In this document: positions 1-7,270 of the stretch, in pieces
Position numbering within the stretch: the first letter of the stretch is position 1
Layout: every line of letters begins with the position of its first letter
From: DASTGO01 sp035719045
Lineage (GTDB): Bacteria > Actinomycetota > Actinomycetes > Actinomycetales > Kineosporiaceae
NCBI GenBank assembly: GCA_035719045.1
Contig: DASTGO010000052.1
Span: 1-13,006, forward strand
Length of the DNA: 13,006 bases
Reading direction: 5' to 3'
Made by a program: the position numbers and the translations under genes
The notes under the pieces: generated by a model
Databases searched by the model: none
Told to the model about the DNA's origin: nothing
What the model saw: the letters and a program-made list of their open reading frames with translations, nothing else

Positions 1-271
1 CCGGGTCCAGCCGGTGGACCACCAGGACCGTGCGGGCGTCGTCCAACTCCTGCGCCGTGGCCGGTCGCGGACACCACGCCTGCACCCCGGCGATCGGCGG
101 CGGGTCGAGTGCCGCGACCTCACCACCACTCCCCCGCACGACGACGCTCTCGACGTCCGGCGCCCCCGGCCGTTGGGCGCCGCCGTGTTCGTCGGGTCCC
201 GGCGGCACGGCGGGCGGCCGGTCGGTCGGTGTCCGCCGGTCGGTCGGTGTCCGCCGGTGGTGCGCTGTCAT
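1..271 (-). CDS. Hypothetical protein, N-terminal 90 residues (partial)
   Basis: The frame is open from an ATG at 271-269 down to the window edge, so only the N-terminus is present. The start is supported by AGGGGG eight bases upstream on the minus strand. The first 35 residues are Arg/Pro/Thr-rich and contain a duplicated RRTPTD unit from an 18-bp tandem repeat, so this part is probably disordered. After that the sequence looks more like a folded domain: a run through VESVVVRG, then AGVQAWCPRP, then AQELDDARTVLVVHRLDP at the edge. I do not recognise the family and assign no function. It is divergent from the XRE/DUF397 pair across about 400 bp. An overlapping plus-strand frame through the same bases has the composition of a shadow. 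Moderately confident it is coding. Confidence 0.55.
   Translation of the reverse strand, partial: MTAHHRRTPTDRRTPTDRPPAVPPGPDEHGGAQRPGAPDVESVVVRGSGGEVAALDPPPIAGVQAWCPRPATAQELDDARTVLVVHRLDP
221..256. repeat. 18-bp perfect tandem duplication
   Basis: Two perfect adjacent copies of GTCGGTCGGTGTCCGCCG (221-238 and 239-256). They lie inside the minus-strand partial gene and encode the duplicated RRTPTD element near its N-terminus. The length is a multiple of three, so the frame is kept. Replication slippage is the likely origin. Confidence 0.9.
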
Positions 272-669
272 CGCGGTGGCCCCCTGAGGTCGCGGTCGGT
301 CCTCGTTCCCCTCCATGGGCTGAAGTGGTGCCGGGGCCGCAGGCGCGCCGAAGCAGGGCAAGGCGCGGAGCAGCCCCAGGGCATCGCGACCCCGGCACCG
401 CGAGCGGTCGACGCGCCTGAAAGAGCACCCCGCCCCAGGAGCGAGCACCTGCCGCAAGCCGGCCAACGGGCAGGTGTACGGGCATCGTCGCCGACCGGCG
501 GCCCTTCCCCTGGAGGGCGGGAACGGGACCGCCACGGTCAGCATCGGGGAGACGACTCGGACGACGCCATGCGTGGTTTTCACGTAGTGAGATCAAGTGC
601 CCGCGGTGGTGGGGTGGGTCGGGTCATGCTGGAGTTGATCAACTACACCGGGGGGAAGGGAACGGCTCG
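272..669. other. Non-coding spacer between divergent genes
   Basis: No frame here looks like a protein. The open frames crossing it are Arg/Pro-rich and lack a convincing start with a ribosome binding site. It holds an 8-bp perfect inverted repeat (CACCTGCC 446-453, GGCAGGTG 469-476, 15-nt loop), a small dyad TCACGTAGTGA at 580-590 in a locally AT-richer patch, and the 12-bp palindrome at 633-644. Promoters for the partial gene at 271 and for the regulator at 670 should lie here, but I find no convincing -35/-10 pair. Confidence 0.6.
633..644. promoter_or_regulatory. Perfect 12-bp palindrome, candidate operator of the XRE regulator
   Basis: AGTTGATCAACT is a perfect palindrome ending 25 bases upstream of the XRE start codon, in an AT-richer island. 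XRE repressors bind short palindromes as dimers and commonly control their own promoters, so an autoregulatory operator is the natural reading. The position is seen; the function is inferred. Confidence 0.45.
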
Positions 670-1533
670 ATGGCTGATCCGGCGGGTGCATCCCGGAACA
701 GGAAGTCGCGTGGCAGCACGACGGTCGTGCGGCGTCAACTGGGGCGCAAGCTGCGCGCGATGCGGGAGGCGACCGGGCGCAGCCGTGACGACGTGGTGGC
801 CTCGAAGCTGATGTCCCGGTCGAAACTGGAGGGTATCGAGTACGGCCGGTCGATGGTCAGACCCGGGGACGCCTACGAACTGGGCCGGATCTACGGGGCC
901 TCCCCCGAGGAGTTGGAAACCCTGCGGACGATGGCAGCAGCCACGAACCAGACCGGTTGGTGGCAGGAACACGGCGACAGCCTGGCCCCAGGGTTCGAGA
1001 CGTACCTGGATCTGGAGTCTTGCGCCAGCGAGATGTGGATCTACGAACCGGCCGTGATCCACGGGCTCTTGCAGACCGAGGACTACGCGCTAGCGATCGA
1101 CAAGGCCAGCGCTCGCCCTGGGTTGGACGATGCGACGATCCGCTCCCATGTCGAACTGCGCATGACCCGCCAGCGGACGTTGCGGGAGCGGAAGCCGACC
1201 GTGCGGTTGCACCTCGTGCTCGGCGAGGCGGCACTGCGGTTGCGGGTCGGCGGCCCGGAGGTGATGGCCGGTCAGCGTGACCGTCTGCGGCAGGCTGCCG
1301 GGTACGAGAGCCTGGACCTCAGGATCCTGACCGATGCGGCCGGATCACACTCGGGGCTGCTCGGGAACTTCGCCGTGCTGGACTTCGATGACCCCGATGA
1401 CCCCTCGGTTGCCTACACCGAGTCCTATGTCGGCGCTCGATACCATGACAAGGAAGTCCACGTGGCGCTCCTCCGCGGGGTGTACCAGGAGATCCACGCC
1501 AAGGCGACCCCCGTCGAGGAGTATCTGGCATGA
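670..1533 (+). CDS. XRE-family transcriptional regulator with DUF5753 domain
   Basis: A 287-residue DNA-binding regulator. Residues about 20-82 form the helix-turn-helix domain (RRQLGRKLRAMRE, then SRSKLEGIEYGR as the recognition region). Residues about 100-285 match DUF5753, with the hallmark aromatic/LLQT segment EPAVIHGLLQTEDYA near 126-140. The length is typical of this actinobacterial family. The start is supported by AAGGGA eight bases upstream. Its stop overlaps the next gene's ATG by four bases (ATGA), so the two are translationally coupled. Related pairs in Streptomyces, such as the WhiJ-like family with its DUF397 partner, act in development and antibiotic control. The target and signal of this copy are unknown. 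The palindrome at 633-644 is a candidate self-operator. Family call is firm; role is inferred. Confidence 0.93.
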   Translation: MADPAGASRNRKSRGSTTVVRRQLGRKLRAMREATGRSRDDVVASKLMSRSKLEGIEYGRSMVRPGDAYELGRIYGASPEELETLRTMAAATNQTGWWQEHGDSLAPGFETYLDLESCASEMWIYEPAVIHGLLQTEDYALAIDKASARPGLDDATIRSHVELRMTRQRTLRERKPTVRLHLVLGEAALRLRVGGPEVMAGQRDRLRQAAGYESLDLRILTDAAGSHSGLLGNFAVLDFDDPDDPSVAYTESYVGARYHDKEVHVALLRGVYQEIHAKATPVEEYLA

Positions 1534-1748
1534 CGACAGACCGGACCGTGGACATCTCCACCCCGTGGATCAAGGCAGCGGCGTCGTCCACCTCCGGCCA
1601 GTGCGTGGAGATGCGTCGAATCGGCGGTGCGGTGGAGGTCCGTGACTCCAAGGACCCGAACGGCCCCACGCTGCGGTTCTCCGGCACCCAGTTCGCCGCG
1701 TGGCTGGACGGCGCCGACGGCGGCGAGTACACGCACCTGGCCGACTGA
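1530..1748 (+). CDS. DUF397 domain-containing small protein
   Basis: A 72-residue protein with the DUF397 signature: a tryptophan near the N-terminus (PWIKAAASS), GQCVEM, then VEVRDSKDPNGPTLRFS and a FAAWLDG end. Its ATG overlaps the TGA of the XRE/DUF5753 gene by four bases, the standard arrangement for this pair. In characterised actinobacterial loci the DUF397 partner modulates or opposes the XRE protein, and some pairs have been discussed as toxin-antitoxin-like. Nothing in this sequence settles which applies. The N-terminal linker (MTTDRTVDIST) is a little longer than in minimal DUF397 proteins. A strong terminator follows 48 bases after the stop, so the two genes form a complete bicistronic unit. 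Confidence 0.92.
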   Translation: MTTDRTVDISTPWIKAAASSTSGQCVEMRRIGGAVEVRDSKDPNGPTLRFSGTQFAAWLDGADGGEYTHLAD

Positions 1749-1796
1749 CTCAACCTGACCCCGGAGGCCCCCTCCGCCCGAGGGACGACCAGCCCA

Positions 1797-1838
1797 CGAG
1801 AGCCCCACCCGGTGCGATGTCCCCGGGCGGGGCTCTCG
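1797..1838. terminator. Strong hairpin terminator between convergent genes
   Basis: CGAGAGCCCCACCCGG (1797-1812) pairs with 1823-1838 in a 16-bp stem with one A/C mismatch and a 10-nt loop. It lies between the convergent DUF397 gene (+, ends 1748) and the histidine kinase gene (-, ends 1930), so it probably serves both. There is no clear T-tract, as is common in high-GC actinobacterial terminators. Confidence 0.85.
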
Positions 1839-1929
1839 TCGCATCCCTGCCCGGGAACGCCCGCATGGAGCCCACGATCATCGCAGGTCAAGACCTTCGG
1901 TCCCCGGCCGTCTCAGAACCGCTCCCCCG

Positions 1930-3330
1930 TCACGCCATGCCGGTCGGTGACCCGGCGGGGAGATCGCCGGGCCGGCAGGGCAGCGAGAAGGAGAAGGTGG
2001 CGCCCTGGTCGACGGCCGCGTCCGCCCACACCCGCCCGCCGTGTCGCTCGATGATCCGGCGGACGTTGGCCAGGCCGATGCCGTTGCCTTCGAACGAGGC
2101 GGCGTGGAGTCGTTCGAACACGCCGAACAGGCGGGCGGCGTGAGCCATGTCGAAGCCGATGCCGTTGTCGCGGACGGCGATGACGATCTCGGCGGCGGTG
2201 GAGGGTTGCTGTCCGACCGTGATCTCCGCCGGGGTGCGGGCGCGGGTGAACTTGACGGCGTTGCCGATGAGATTGACCAGGACCAGGCGCAGCATGGCCT
2301 GATCCGCGTTGACCACGGGCAGTTCGCCGAGATGCCACCGGATGGCCCGTCCCCTGGTCTCCGGCTCGAACTCGCTGATCACCTCGTCGGTGAGGATCCG
2401 CAGGTCCACTGGTCTGCACACCAGGGCCGCCCGGCCCGCCCGGGAGAACGAGAGCAGGTCCTGGACCATGTCCTGCATCCGCCGCCCGGACTGGGTGATC
2501 GCCTCCAGGCAGTGCAGTTGCTGCTCGTCGAGTGAGCCGGCTGCGGTCTCCCGCAGGGCGTCGGCGAAGCCCAGGATGTGGCGCAGCGGCGCACGGAGAT
2601 CGTGGGAGACCGAATAGGCGAAGGACTCCAGTTCCTGGTTCGCGTCCTGCAGTTCCTGGGTGCGTTCACGGACCCGCTGATCCAGGTCCTCGTTCAGCTG
2701 CCGGATGGTGGCCTCGTCGTGGCGACGCTCCTCGATCTCGGACTGCAGCCGGAGATTCGTCTCCCGCAGTTGCGCGGTGCGCTCCTGCACACGTTGCTCG
2801 AGGGCGTCCCGGGCCTGTCTGACGGTGGCCTGCTGGGCCCGGTTCTCCAACCACAGGGCCAGAAAGCTGCCGATGTTGGCGATGAACGGGGCGTACTGCC
2901 GGTAGGCGGCGGGGTCATCGATGTGGATGACGAAGAAGCCGTAGGCGGCGCTGAGCGTGCGCAGCGGGAGGACCTGCACGCCGGGCCGGTCCGCCGGCAG
3001 ACAGCTGCGGGGCAGCGGAACGGGCGGCACCTGCCGGCTGCCAGGACTCTCAGCGGGGCAGGCGGGACAGGCGGGGCAGGCATCGGGCGTGATGTCACCG
3101 GCCTCCGACCGGACCTGTCCGAGGCAGACCCGGGCCCCGCGGACTCCGGGGACGGTGGCCAGGGCGACGGCGTAGAACTCGCTGACCCGTTGCGGGGTCG
3201 GCAGTGCCGGCAGAACGTTCTGGGCGGCCAGCAGTTGCCCGAGAACGCGAGCCGCACCGGCCAAAGGTGCATCGTCCTCACCGGTCTGGGGATCACGGGT
3301 CTGGGGATCACGGGTCTGGGGATCACGCAT
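1930..3330 (-). CDS. Soluble sensor histidine kinase (GAF-like, HisKA, HATPase_c)
   Basis: A 466-residue cytoplasmic kinase with no membrane segment. Residues 1-17 are three RDPQT repeats. A GAF-like sensory region spans about 30-165 and carries a CxxCxxC cluster (C85, C88, C91) plus C69 and C110. A long coiled coil (about 165-240) leads to HisKA with SHDLRAPL and phospho-acceptor H243. HATPase_c has N-box NLIGNAVKF (N357), G1 box DNGIGF (388-393), F-box FGVFERL and G2 box GNGIGLANV (415-423), so it looks active. I chose the ATG at 3330, preceded by GGAGGG at good spacing; an in-frame start at 3402 would add 24 Gly/Pro-rich residues and run into the divergent promoter region. It has no receiver domain. 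The closest candidate partners are the two REC proteins upstream on the same strand. It is divergent from a MEDS protein. The ligand is unknown. Confidence 0.93.
   Translation of the reverse strand: MRDPQTRDPQTRDPQTGEDDAPLAGAARVLGQLLAAQNVLPALPTPQRVSEFYAVALATVPGVRGARVCLGQVRSEAGDITPDACPACPACPAESPGSRQVPPVPLPRSCLPADRPGVQVLPLRTLSAAYGFFVIHIDDPAAYRQYAPFIANIGSFLALWLENRAQQATVRQARDALEQRVQERTAQLRETNLRLQSEIEERRHDEATIRQLNEDLDQRVRERTQELQDANQELESFAYSVSHDLRAPLRHILGFADALRETAAGSLDEQQLHCLEAITQSGRRMQDMVQDLLSFSRAGRAALVCRPVDLRILTDEVISEFEPETRGRAIRWHLGELPVVNADQAMLRLVLVNLIGNAVKFTRARTPAEITVGQQPSTAAEIVIAVRDNGIGFDMAHAARLFGVFERLHAASFEGNGIGLANVRRIIERHGGRVWADAAVDQGATFSFSLPCRPGDLPAGSPTGMA
3055..3081. repeat. Three 9-bp tandem units encoding the CPACPACPA cluster
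   Basis: GGGGCAGGC, GGGACAGGC and GGGGCAGGC sit in tandem (3055-3063, 3064-3072, 3073-3081), with one base differing in the middle copy. On the minus strand they encode the C-P-A triplets at kinase residues 85-93, creating the CxxCxxC motif in the sensory domain. Confidence 0.85.
3283..3327. repeat. Three perfect 15-bp tandem repeats at the kinase N-terminus
   Basis: GGTCTGGGGATCACG occurs three times without a mismatch (3283-3297, 3298-3312, 3313-3327). The array begins immediately after the start codon of the histidine kinase and encodes RDPQT three times. Perfect identity suggests recent slippage and possible copy-number variation between strains that keeps the frame. Confidence 0.95.
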
Positions 3331-3368
3331 CGGACTCCGCCCTCCGACCTCCCCGGCTCCGGGCCCGC

Positions 3369-3405
3369 GTCCGGCCGGTCCACAGTGTCCGGCCGGGTCC
3401 ACAGT
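3369..3405. promoter_or_regulatory. Tandem 18/19-bp direct repeat in a divergent promoter spacer
   Basis: GTCCGGCCGGTCCACAGT (3369-3386) is followed at once by the same sequence with one extra G (3387-3405). The 150-bp spacer between the kinase start (3330, minus) and the MEDS start (3481, plus) must carry both promoters. A tandem pair of about two helical turns each is a reasonable regulator binding site. The repeat is seen; the function is inferred. A TACCAT at 3434-3439 could be a -10 element for the MEDS gene but has no good -35. Confidence 0.5.
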
Positions 3406-3480
3406 CCCAATGTAGGCACCGGCAGGGCCTGCTTACCATGGGCGAACGAGCCGACAGACCCGGCCACGGGGGGGTCGATC

Positions 3481-4107
3481 ATGGCCGACCGCAGGACCCC
3501 TGATTCCGGTGGCGCCGAAGACCTCGGCTTCACCGAGGAACAACTGGGCTCCAACCATGTCTGCCTGATCTACGACGGCGACACACCACGCGAACAGCTT
3601 CTCGCGCAATACGTCGCGGCCGGTCTGCGGGAGGGCGAGGTCGTCCGGTACTTCGCCGACGTCACCCCTGCCGAACAGGTGCGGGGCTGGCTGGAGGAGT
3701 TCGGGGTCGACGTCACGCAGGCCGAGGCCCGAGGCGCGCTGGTGATCGGGGATGCCACCACCACCTACTGTCCCGGCGGGATCTTCGACCCCGCCGAGGT
3801 GATCAGCAGGATCGGTGCCGGCTACGAGGCCGCCCACCGGGCGGGCTTCACCGGCACCCGCAGCACGGGAGAGATGTCATGGGTCCGCAGGGGACTGCCC
3901 GGCTCGAACCTGTTCCTGGAGTACGAGATACGGCTCGGTGCGGTGTCGACGCCGTACCGGCACAACGGTATGTGCCAGTACGACGCCCGGCTGTTCGACG
4001 GCGCCTCACTGTTCAAGGTGCTCCAGGTGCACCCGTTCATGGTCGCGCAGGGACAGGTCGTCCGGAATCCCTGCTACCGCAGGCCCGGCGAGTCTCCCCT
4101 CCCCTGA
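3481..4107 (+). CDS. MEDS-domain (DcmR-type sensory) stand-alone protein
   Basis: A 208-residue protein made almost entirely of a MEDS domain, the sensory domain named after the methylotroph repressor DcmR and methanogen kinases. Diagnostic segments are HVCLIYD (26-32), VVRYFADVTPAEQV (54-67), the RSTGEMSW core (127-134), LEYEIRL (146-152), CQYDARLF (165-172) and the C-terminal HPFMVAQGQVVRNPCYRR (184-201). The start at 3481 has a G-run centred about ten bases upstream. The frame stays open far upstream, but that part is a shadow of the opposite-strand kinase. There is no DNA-binding, kinase or membrane part, so it must act through a partner. MEDS domains are often fused to histidine kinases, which makes the divergent GAF kinase the obvious candidate. 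The ligand is unknown. Cysteines 28, 97, 165 and 198 are present. Confidence 0.9.
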   Translation: MADRRTPDSGGAEDLGFTEEQLGSNHVCLIYDGDTPREQLLAQYVAAGLREGEVVRYFADVTPAEQVRGWLEEFGVDVTQAEARGALVIGDATTTYCPGGIFDPAEVISRIGAGYEAAHRAGFTGTRSTGEMSWVRRGLPGSNLFLEYEIRLGAVSTPYRHNGMCQYDARLFDGASLFKVLQVHPFMVAQGQVVRNPCYRRPGESPLP

Positions 4108-4111
4108 AAGA

Positions 4112-4145
4112 GTTCCGGCCGGTCTCGAAGGGGTCCGGCCGGAAC
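4112..4145. terminator. Perfect 11-bp hairpin terminator between convergent genes
   Basis: GTTCCGGCCGG (4112-4122) pairs perfectly with CCGGCCGGAAC (4135-4145) around a 12-nt loop. It starts four bases after the MEDS stop codon and lies 40 bases beyond the stop of the opposing GGDEF-EAL gene (4185). It is likely a terminator for the MEDS gene and possibly bidirectional. Confidence 0.8.
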
Positions 4146-4184
4146 GACCGCACCTGACCCGCCGGCCCGGTGCCCGGCCACAAC

Positions 4185-7100
4185 TCACGACTCACGGCCG
4201 TCCACCGCGGGCGCGGGCGTTCCCCGTGCCGGGACGCCGGGTGCCGCAGACCGGAGGAGACCGGTGATCTCGTCCGGTGGGAGAGCCGGGTGCCAGAGCC
4301 ATCCCTGCCCGACCGCACAGCCGAGCTCCCTGAGGGAGTCGCGCTGCTCGGCGCTCTCGATCCCCTCGGCGACCGTGGTCAGGCCGAGTTGGCGGGCGAG
4401 GGTGATCACGCTGGCCACGATGGCGGTGTCGGTGGGGTCGCGGCCGATCCCGTCGACGTAGGACTTGTCGATCTTGAGGGTGTGTACCGGGAGTTTCCGG
4501 AGGTAGTCGAAGCCGGAGAATCCGGTGCCGAAGTCGTCGACGGCGATCGTGATGCCGGCCTCGGCCAGGGCCTGCAACTCGGCTATGCCTGAGGAGCCGA
4601 CGGTGATGAACTGGCTCTCGGTGACCTCCAGGCAGAGCCCGTCGGCGGGCAGACCGTGCTGTCCCATCTCCTCCTGGACGCGCCGGCACAGGTGGTCTCC
4701 CAACTCCCGGGCCGAGATGTTCACGGCGACCACCGGCGCCAGGCTCCCGAACTGCCGTTGCCAGGCTGCGGCCTGGGCGCAGGCGGTGGTCAGCACCCAG
4801 CTGCCGACCAGGCCGATGAGATTGCGCCGCTCGGCGACGTCGATCACGGGCTGGGGCAGGAGCAGGCCGCGGGTCGGATGCTGCCAGCGCAGCAACGCCT
4901 CGACCCCGACCAGCTTCCCGTCGCTCATCCGGAAGGTGGGCTGGTAGTACAGGCGCAGTTGCTCCTTGTCGATCGCGGCACGCAGGTCGGCCTCCAGCGA
5001 GAGCATGTCGTACGCGGAGGTGTTGGCCAGGGCGTCGGCGGGGTGCCAGCGACGCCCACCGCGCCGCTTCGCGGTGTACATGGCCTGGTCGGCGTCCCGC
5101 AGCACCGTCTCGGGGGTGGCGTGCTCGTCGCTGATCGAGATCCCGATGCTGGCCGGCGCGCTGACCGTCTGTCCCGCGATGGTGATGCCGCTGCTCAGCG
5201 CCGCCTGGATCCGTTGTGCCACGGTGGTCGCGTCGGTCGGGTCGGTGAGGTCCTCACAGACGACGACGAACTCGTCCCCGCCGATCCGCACGGCGGTGTC
5301 GGCCTCCCGGCGACTGCTGCGGATGCGATCGGCGACCTCGATCAGGAACTGGTCCCCACCCTCGTGTCCGAAGCTGTCGTTGACCGACTTGAAGTCGTCC
5401 AGGTCGATGAACAGCAGACCGACCCGGGTGCCGTTACGTCGTGCCCGGGCCAGGGCCGAACGCAGCCGCTCCAGCAGCAGGGCGCGGTTGGGCAGACCGG
5501 TGAGCTCGTCGTGCAGGGCCTTGTAGGCCAGTTCCCGTTCGGCGTCCTTGCGGGCGGTGATGTCCTCCACGGCCGCCAGCGCGTACAGCGGGCCCCCGCC
5601 ACGGTCGCGCACCATCGACACGCTCAGCACGGCCCACCGTGGCCTGCCGTCGGCGTGGACGAACCGGTGCTCGGCCCGGTACCGGCACACGCCCCCGGCG
5701 ATCACCTCGCCCAGGGCCCGGCGCAGGGTTGCCCTGTTCTCCTCGGCGCAGACCCGGGACAGGTCGCTGCGCAGCAGCTCGGGCACCGGCAGCCCGAGGA
5801 ACTCGGTCAGCGCCCGGTTGACCCGCAGGAACCGCCCCGGCCGCTCGGCGACGTCGATCAACGCCATCCCGGTCAGTGCCTCCTCGAACGCCAGCCGGAA
5901 CCGCTCCTCGGAGGCCTGCAGTTCCTGCTGCGCCCGGCGTAACTCGGTCAGGTCGGTGTAGGAGGTGACCACCCCCTCGAGCTCCCCGGTCTCGCCCGGC
6001 CCCAGGGGTTCGGCGTTGGCCAGGACCCACCGCACGAGACCGGCGCTGTCGGGCAGCCCGATCACGCGGCCCCCGCCCGGGCGGCCCGTGGACAGCGCGC
6101 GGACCGTCGGATGGGCCGTGACCGCAAGCGCCGTGCCGTCCTCGGCGAGCACCCGCTGGTCAGCGCCAGGGTAGGGGCGGCCGATCAAGGCGGTGCGGGA
6201 CAACCCGAGGATCCGCTCGGCGGCCTGGTTGCACTCCACCACGACCCCGTCGCCGTCCTGGACCAGGATGCCCTCGCCCAGGGCCACCACCAGGCCCCGG
6301 TAACGGGCCTCGGACCGGCGCAGGGCACGCTCGGCCGCCAGCCGGTCGGTGACGTCCCGGTAGACCACCACGAACCCGTCGCCGAGCCGGGCCGCACGCC
6401 CCTCGAAAGTGCCCCGGACCGGGGCGTCGTCGACATCCGCCAGCAGGTACCCCAGTGGCCGGCCCGTCCGCACGATATCGACGAACTGGTCGAACAGCAT
6501 CCTCCCCAGTGACGGCAGCAGGTCGAGCAGGTTCTGGCCGACGACCTGTCCCGGCGACCGGTGCATGATCTGCGCCGCCACCGGATTGGCGTACACCCAG
6601 GCGAAGTCCACGATCCGCCCCGCCGGGTCACGGACGGCCTCGAACACGCTCAGGCCGTCCTGGACGGTATCGACGATCGCCCGCAACTGCCGGCTCTGCT
6701 CCCGCAACTGCTGCAGGGCCAGCGCACGCTCTGCCTCCAGCCGCCTGCGCTCCCCGGCCTCCCGCAGGCTGCGGCTCACCGCGGGGCCCAGCCGGGACGG
6801 GCGGTCCTTGAGCACGTAGTCCCACGCCCCGCGCTTCACCAGCTCGATGGCGTGGTCTTCCCCCAGCGTGCCGGACACGAACACGAACGGGACCTGCGGG
6901 CAGCGGGCCAGGGCGTGCTCCAGCGCCTGCTCGCCGGTCATCCCGGGCAGCCGGTAGTCGGCCAGGATCACCTCCGGGGCGAAGTCCCGCAGTCCGGCCA
7001 GGAAGTCCGGTTCGTTGTCGACGACCCGGACCTCGGAGAAGGTGACCCCGTAGCGGGTCAGTTCACGCAGTTCCAGCTCCGCGTCATAGGGGTCGTCCTC

Positions 7101-7187
7101 CAGGATGAGCAGCCGTGGAGCCCTCTGTGCACCCGGCTCACCAGGGTGCGGGCCGCCCTGGTCACAGGCGGGTCTGGCTCCGGTCAC
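4185..7187 (-). CDS. REC-PAS-PAS-PAS-GGDEF-EAL response regulator (c-di-GMP cyclase and phosphodiesterase)
   Basis: A 1000-residue cytoplasmic protein. REC (about 25-140) has acidic residues E30/D31, phospho-acceptor D77, S105 and K127, so it looks phosphorylatable. Three PAS-like domains follow at about 165-285, 290-415 and 425-548, joined by helical linkers (RDVTDRLAAERAL, VEDITARKDAE). GGDEF (552-715) has DLDDFK (595-600), an intact GGDEF motif (636-640) and an RxxD inhibitory site (READ, 627-630) five residues ahead. EAL (722-980) keeps EALLRW (E763), N823, E854/E857, DDFGTG (D884, D885), K905, E941/E944 and Q961, the full catalytic set known from active EAL enzymes. Both activities are therefore possible; which dominates cannot be read from sequence. 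The GTG start at 7187 has GAGGGA upstream. The 83-bp gap to the upstream REC-PAS-GGDEF gene suggests cotranscription. Confidence 0.95.
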   Translation of the reverse strand: MTGARPACDQGGPHPGEPGAQRAPRLLILEDDPYDAELELRELTRYGVTFSEVRVVDNEPDFLAGLRDFAPEVILADYRLPGMTGEQALEHALARCPQVPFVFVSGTLGEDHAIELVKRGAWDYVLKDRPSRLGPAVSRSLREAGERRRLEAERALALQQLREQSRQLRAIVDTVQDGLSVFEAVRDPAGRIVDFAWVYANPVAAQIMHRSPGQVVGQNLLDLLPSLGRMLFDQFVDIVRTGRPLGYLLADVDDAPVRGTFEGRAARLGDGFVVVYRDVTDRLAAERALRRSEARYRGLVVALGEGILVQDGDGVVVECNQAAERILGLSRTALIGRPYPGADQRVLAEDGTALAVTAHPTVRALSTGRPGGGRVIGLPDSAGLVRWVLANAEPLGPGETGELEGVVTSYTDLTELRRAQQELQASEERFRLAFEEALTGMALIDVAERPGRFLRVNRALTEFLGLPVPELLRSDLSRVCAEENRATLRRALGEVIAGGVCRYRAEHRFVHADGRPRWAVLSVSMVRDRGGGPLYALAAVEDITARKDAERELAYKALHDELTGLPNRALLLERLRSALARARRNGTRVGLLFIDLDDFKSVNDSFGHEGGDQFLIEVADRIRSSRREADTAVRIGGDEFVVVCEDLTDPTDATTVAQRIQAALSSGITIAGQTVSAPASIGISISDEHATPETVLRDADQAMYTAKRRGGRRWHPADALANTSAYDMLSLEADLRAAIDKEQLRLYYQPTFRMSDGKLVGVEALLRWQHPTRGLLLPQPVIDVAERRNLIGLVGSWVLTTACAQAAAWQRQFGSLAPVVAVNISARELGDHLCRRVQEEMGQHGLPADGLCLEVTESQFITVGSSGIAELQALAEAGITIAVDDFGTGFSGFDYLRKLPVHTLKIDKSYVDGIGRDPTDTAIVASVITLARQLGLTTVAEGIESAEQRDSLRELGCAVGQGWLWHPALPPDEITGLLRSAAPGVPARGTPAPAVDGRES

Positions 7188-7270
7188 GGGTCACTTCCCT
7201 CGCGGTGGCGTCGCGGAGGTGGGCGAGGCGGTCACGAGGTGGCCTGCCGGGCGGGCCGCGCCGGTGGTGG

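Noticed and set aside
14..811. Open frame of 265 codons on the plus strand
   Set aside because: Arg/Gly/Pro-rich with no domain, overlaps the XRE gene in another frame, and has no ribosome binding site.
670..1748. XRE/DUF397 pair as a toxin-antitoxin or defence module
   Set aside because: The pair is a very common actinobacterial regulatory unit; no toxin fold or mobile context is visible here.
3331..3402. Earlier in-frame start for the histidine kinase at 3402
   Set aside because: It would add Gly/Pro-rich residues across the divergent promoter repeats; the ATG at 3330 has a good GGAGGG.
2578..3480. Upstream extension of the MEDS frame on the plus strand
   Set aside because: It overlaps the whole kinase sensory region in antisense and has low-complexity composition; the start at 3481 has a ribosome binding site.
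4656..5942. Open frame of 428 codons antisense to the GGDEF-EAL gene
   Set aside because: No ribosome binding site or recognisable motif, and Gln/Gly/Val-rich shadow composition; the minus-strand gene is unambiguous.
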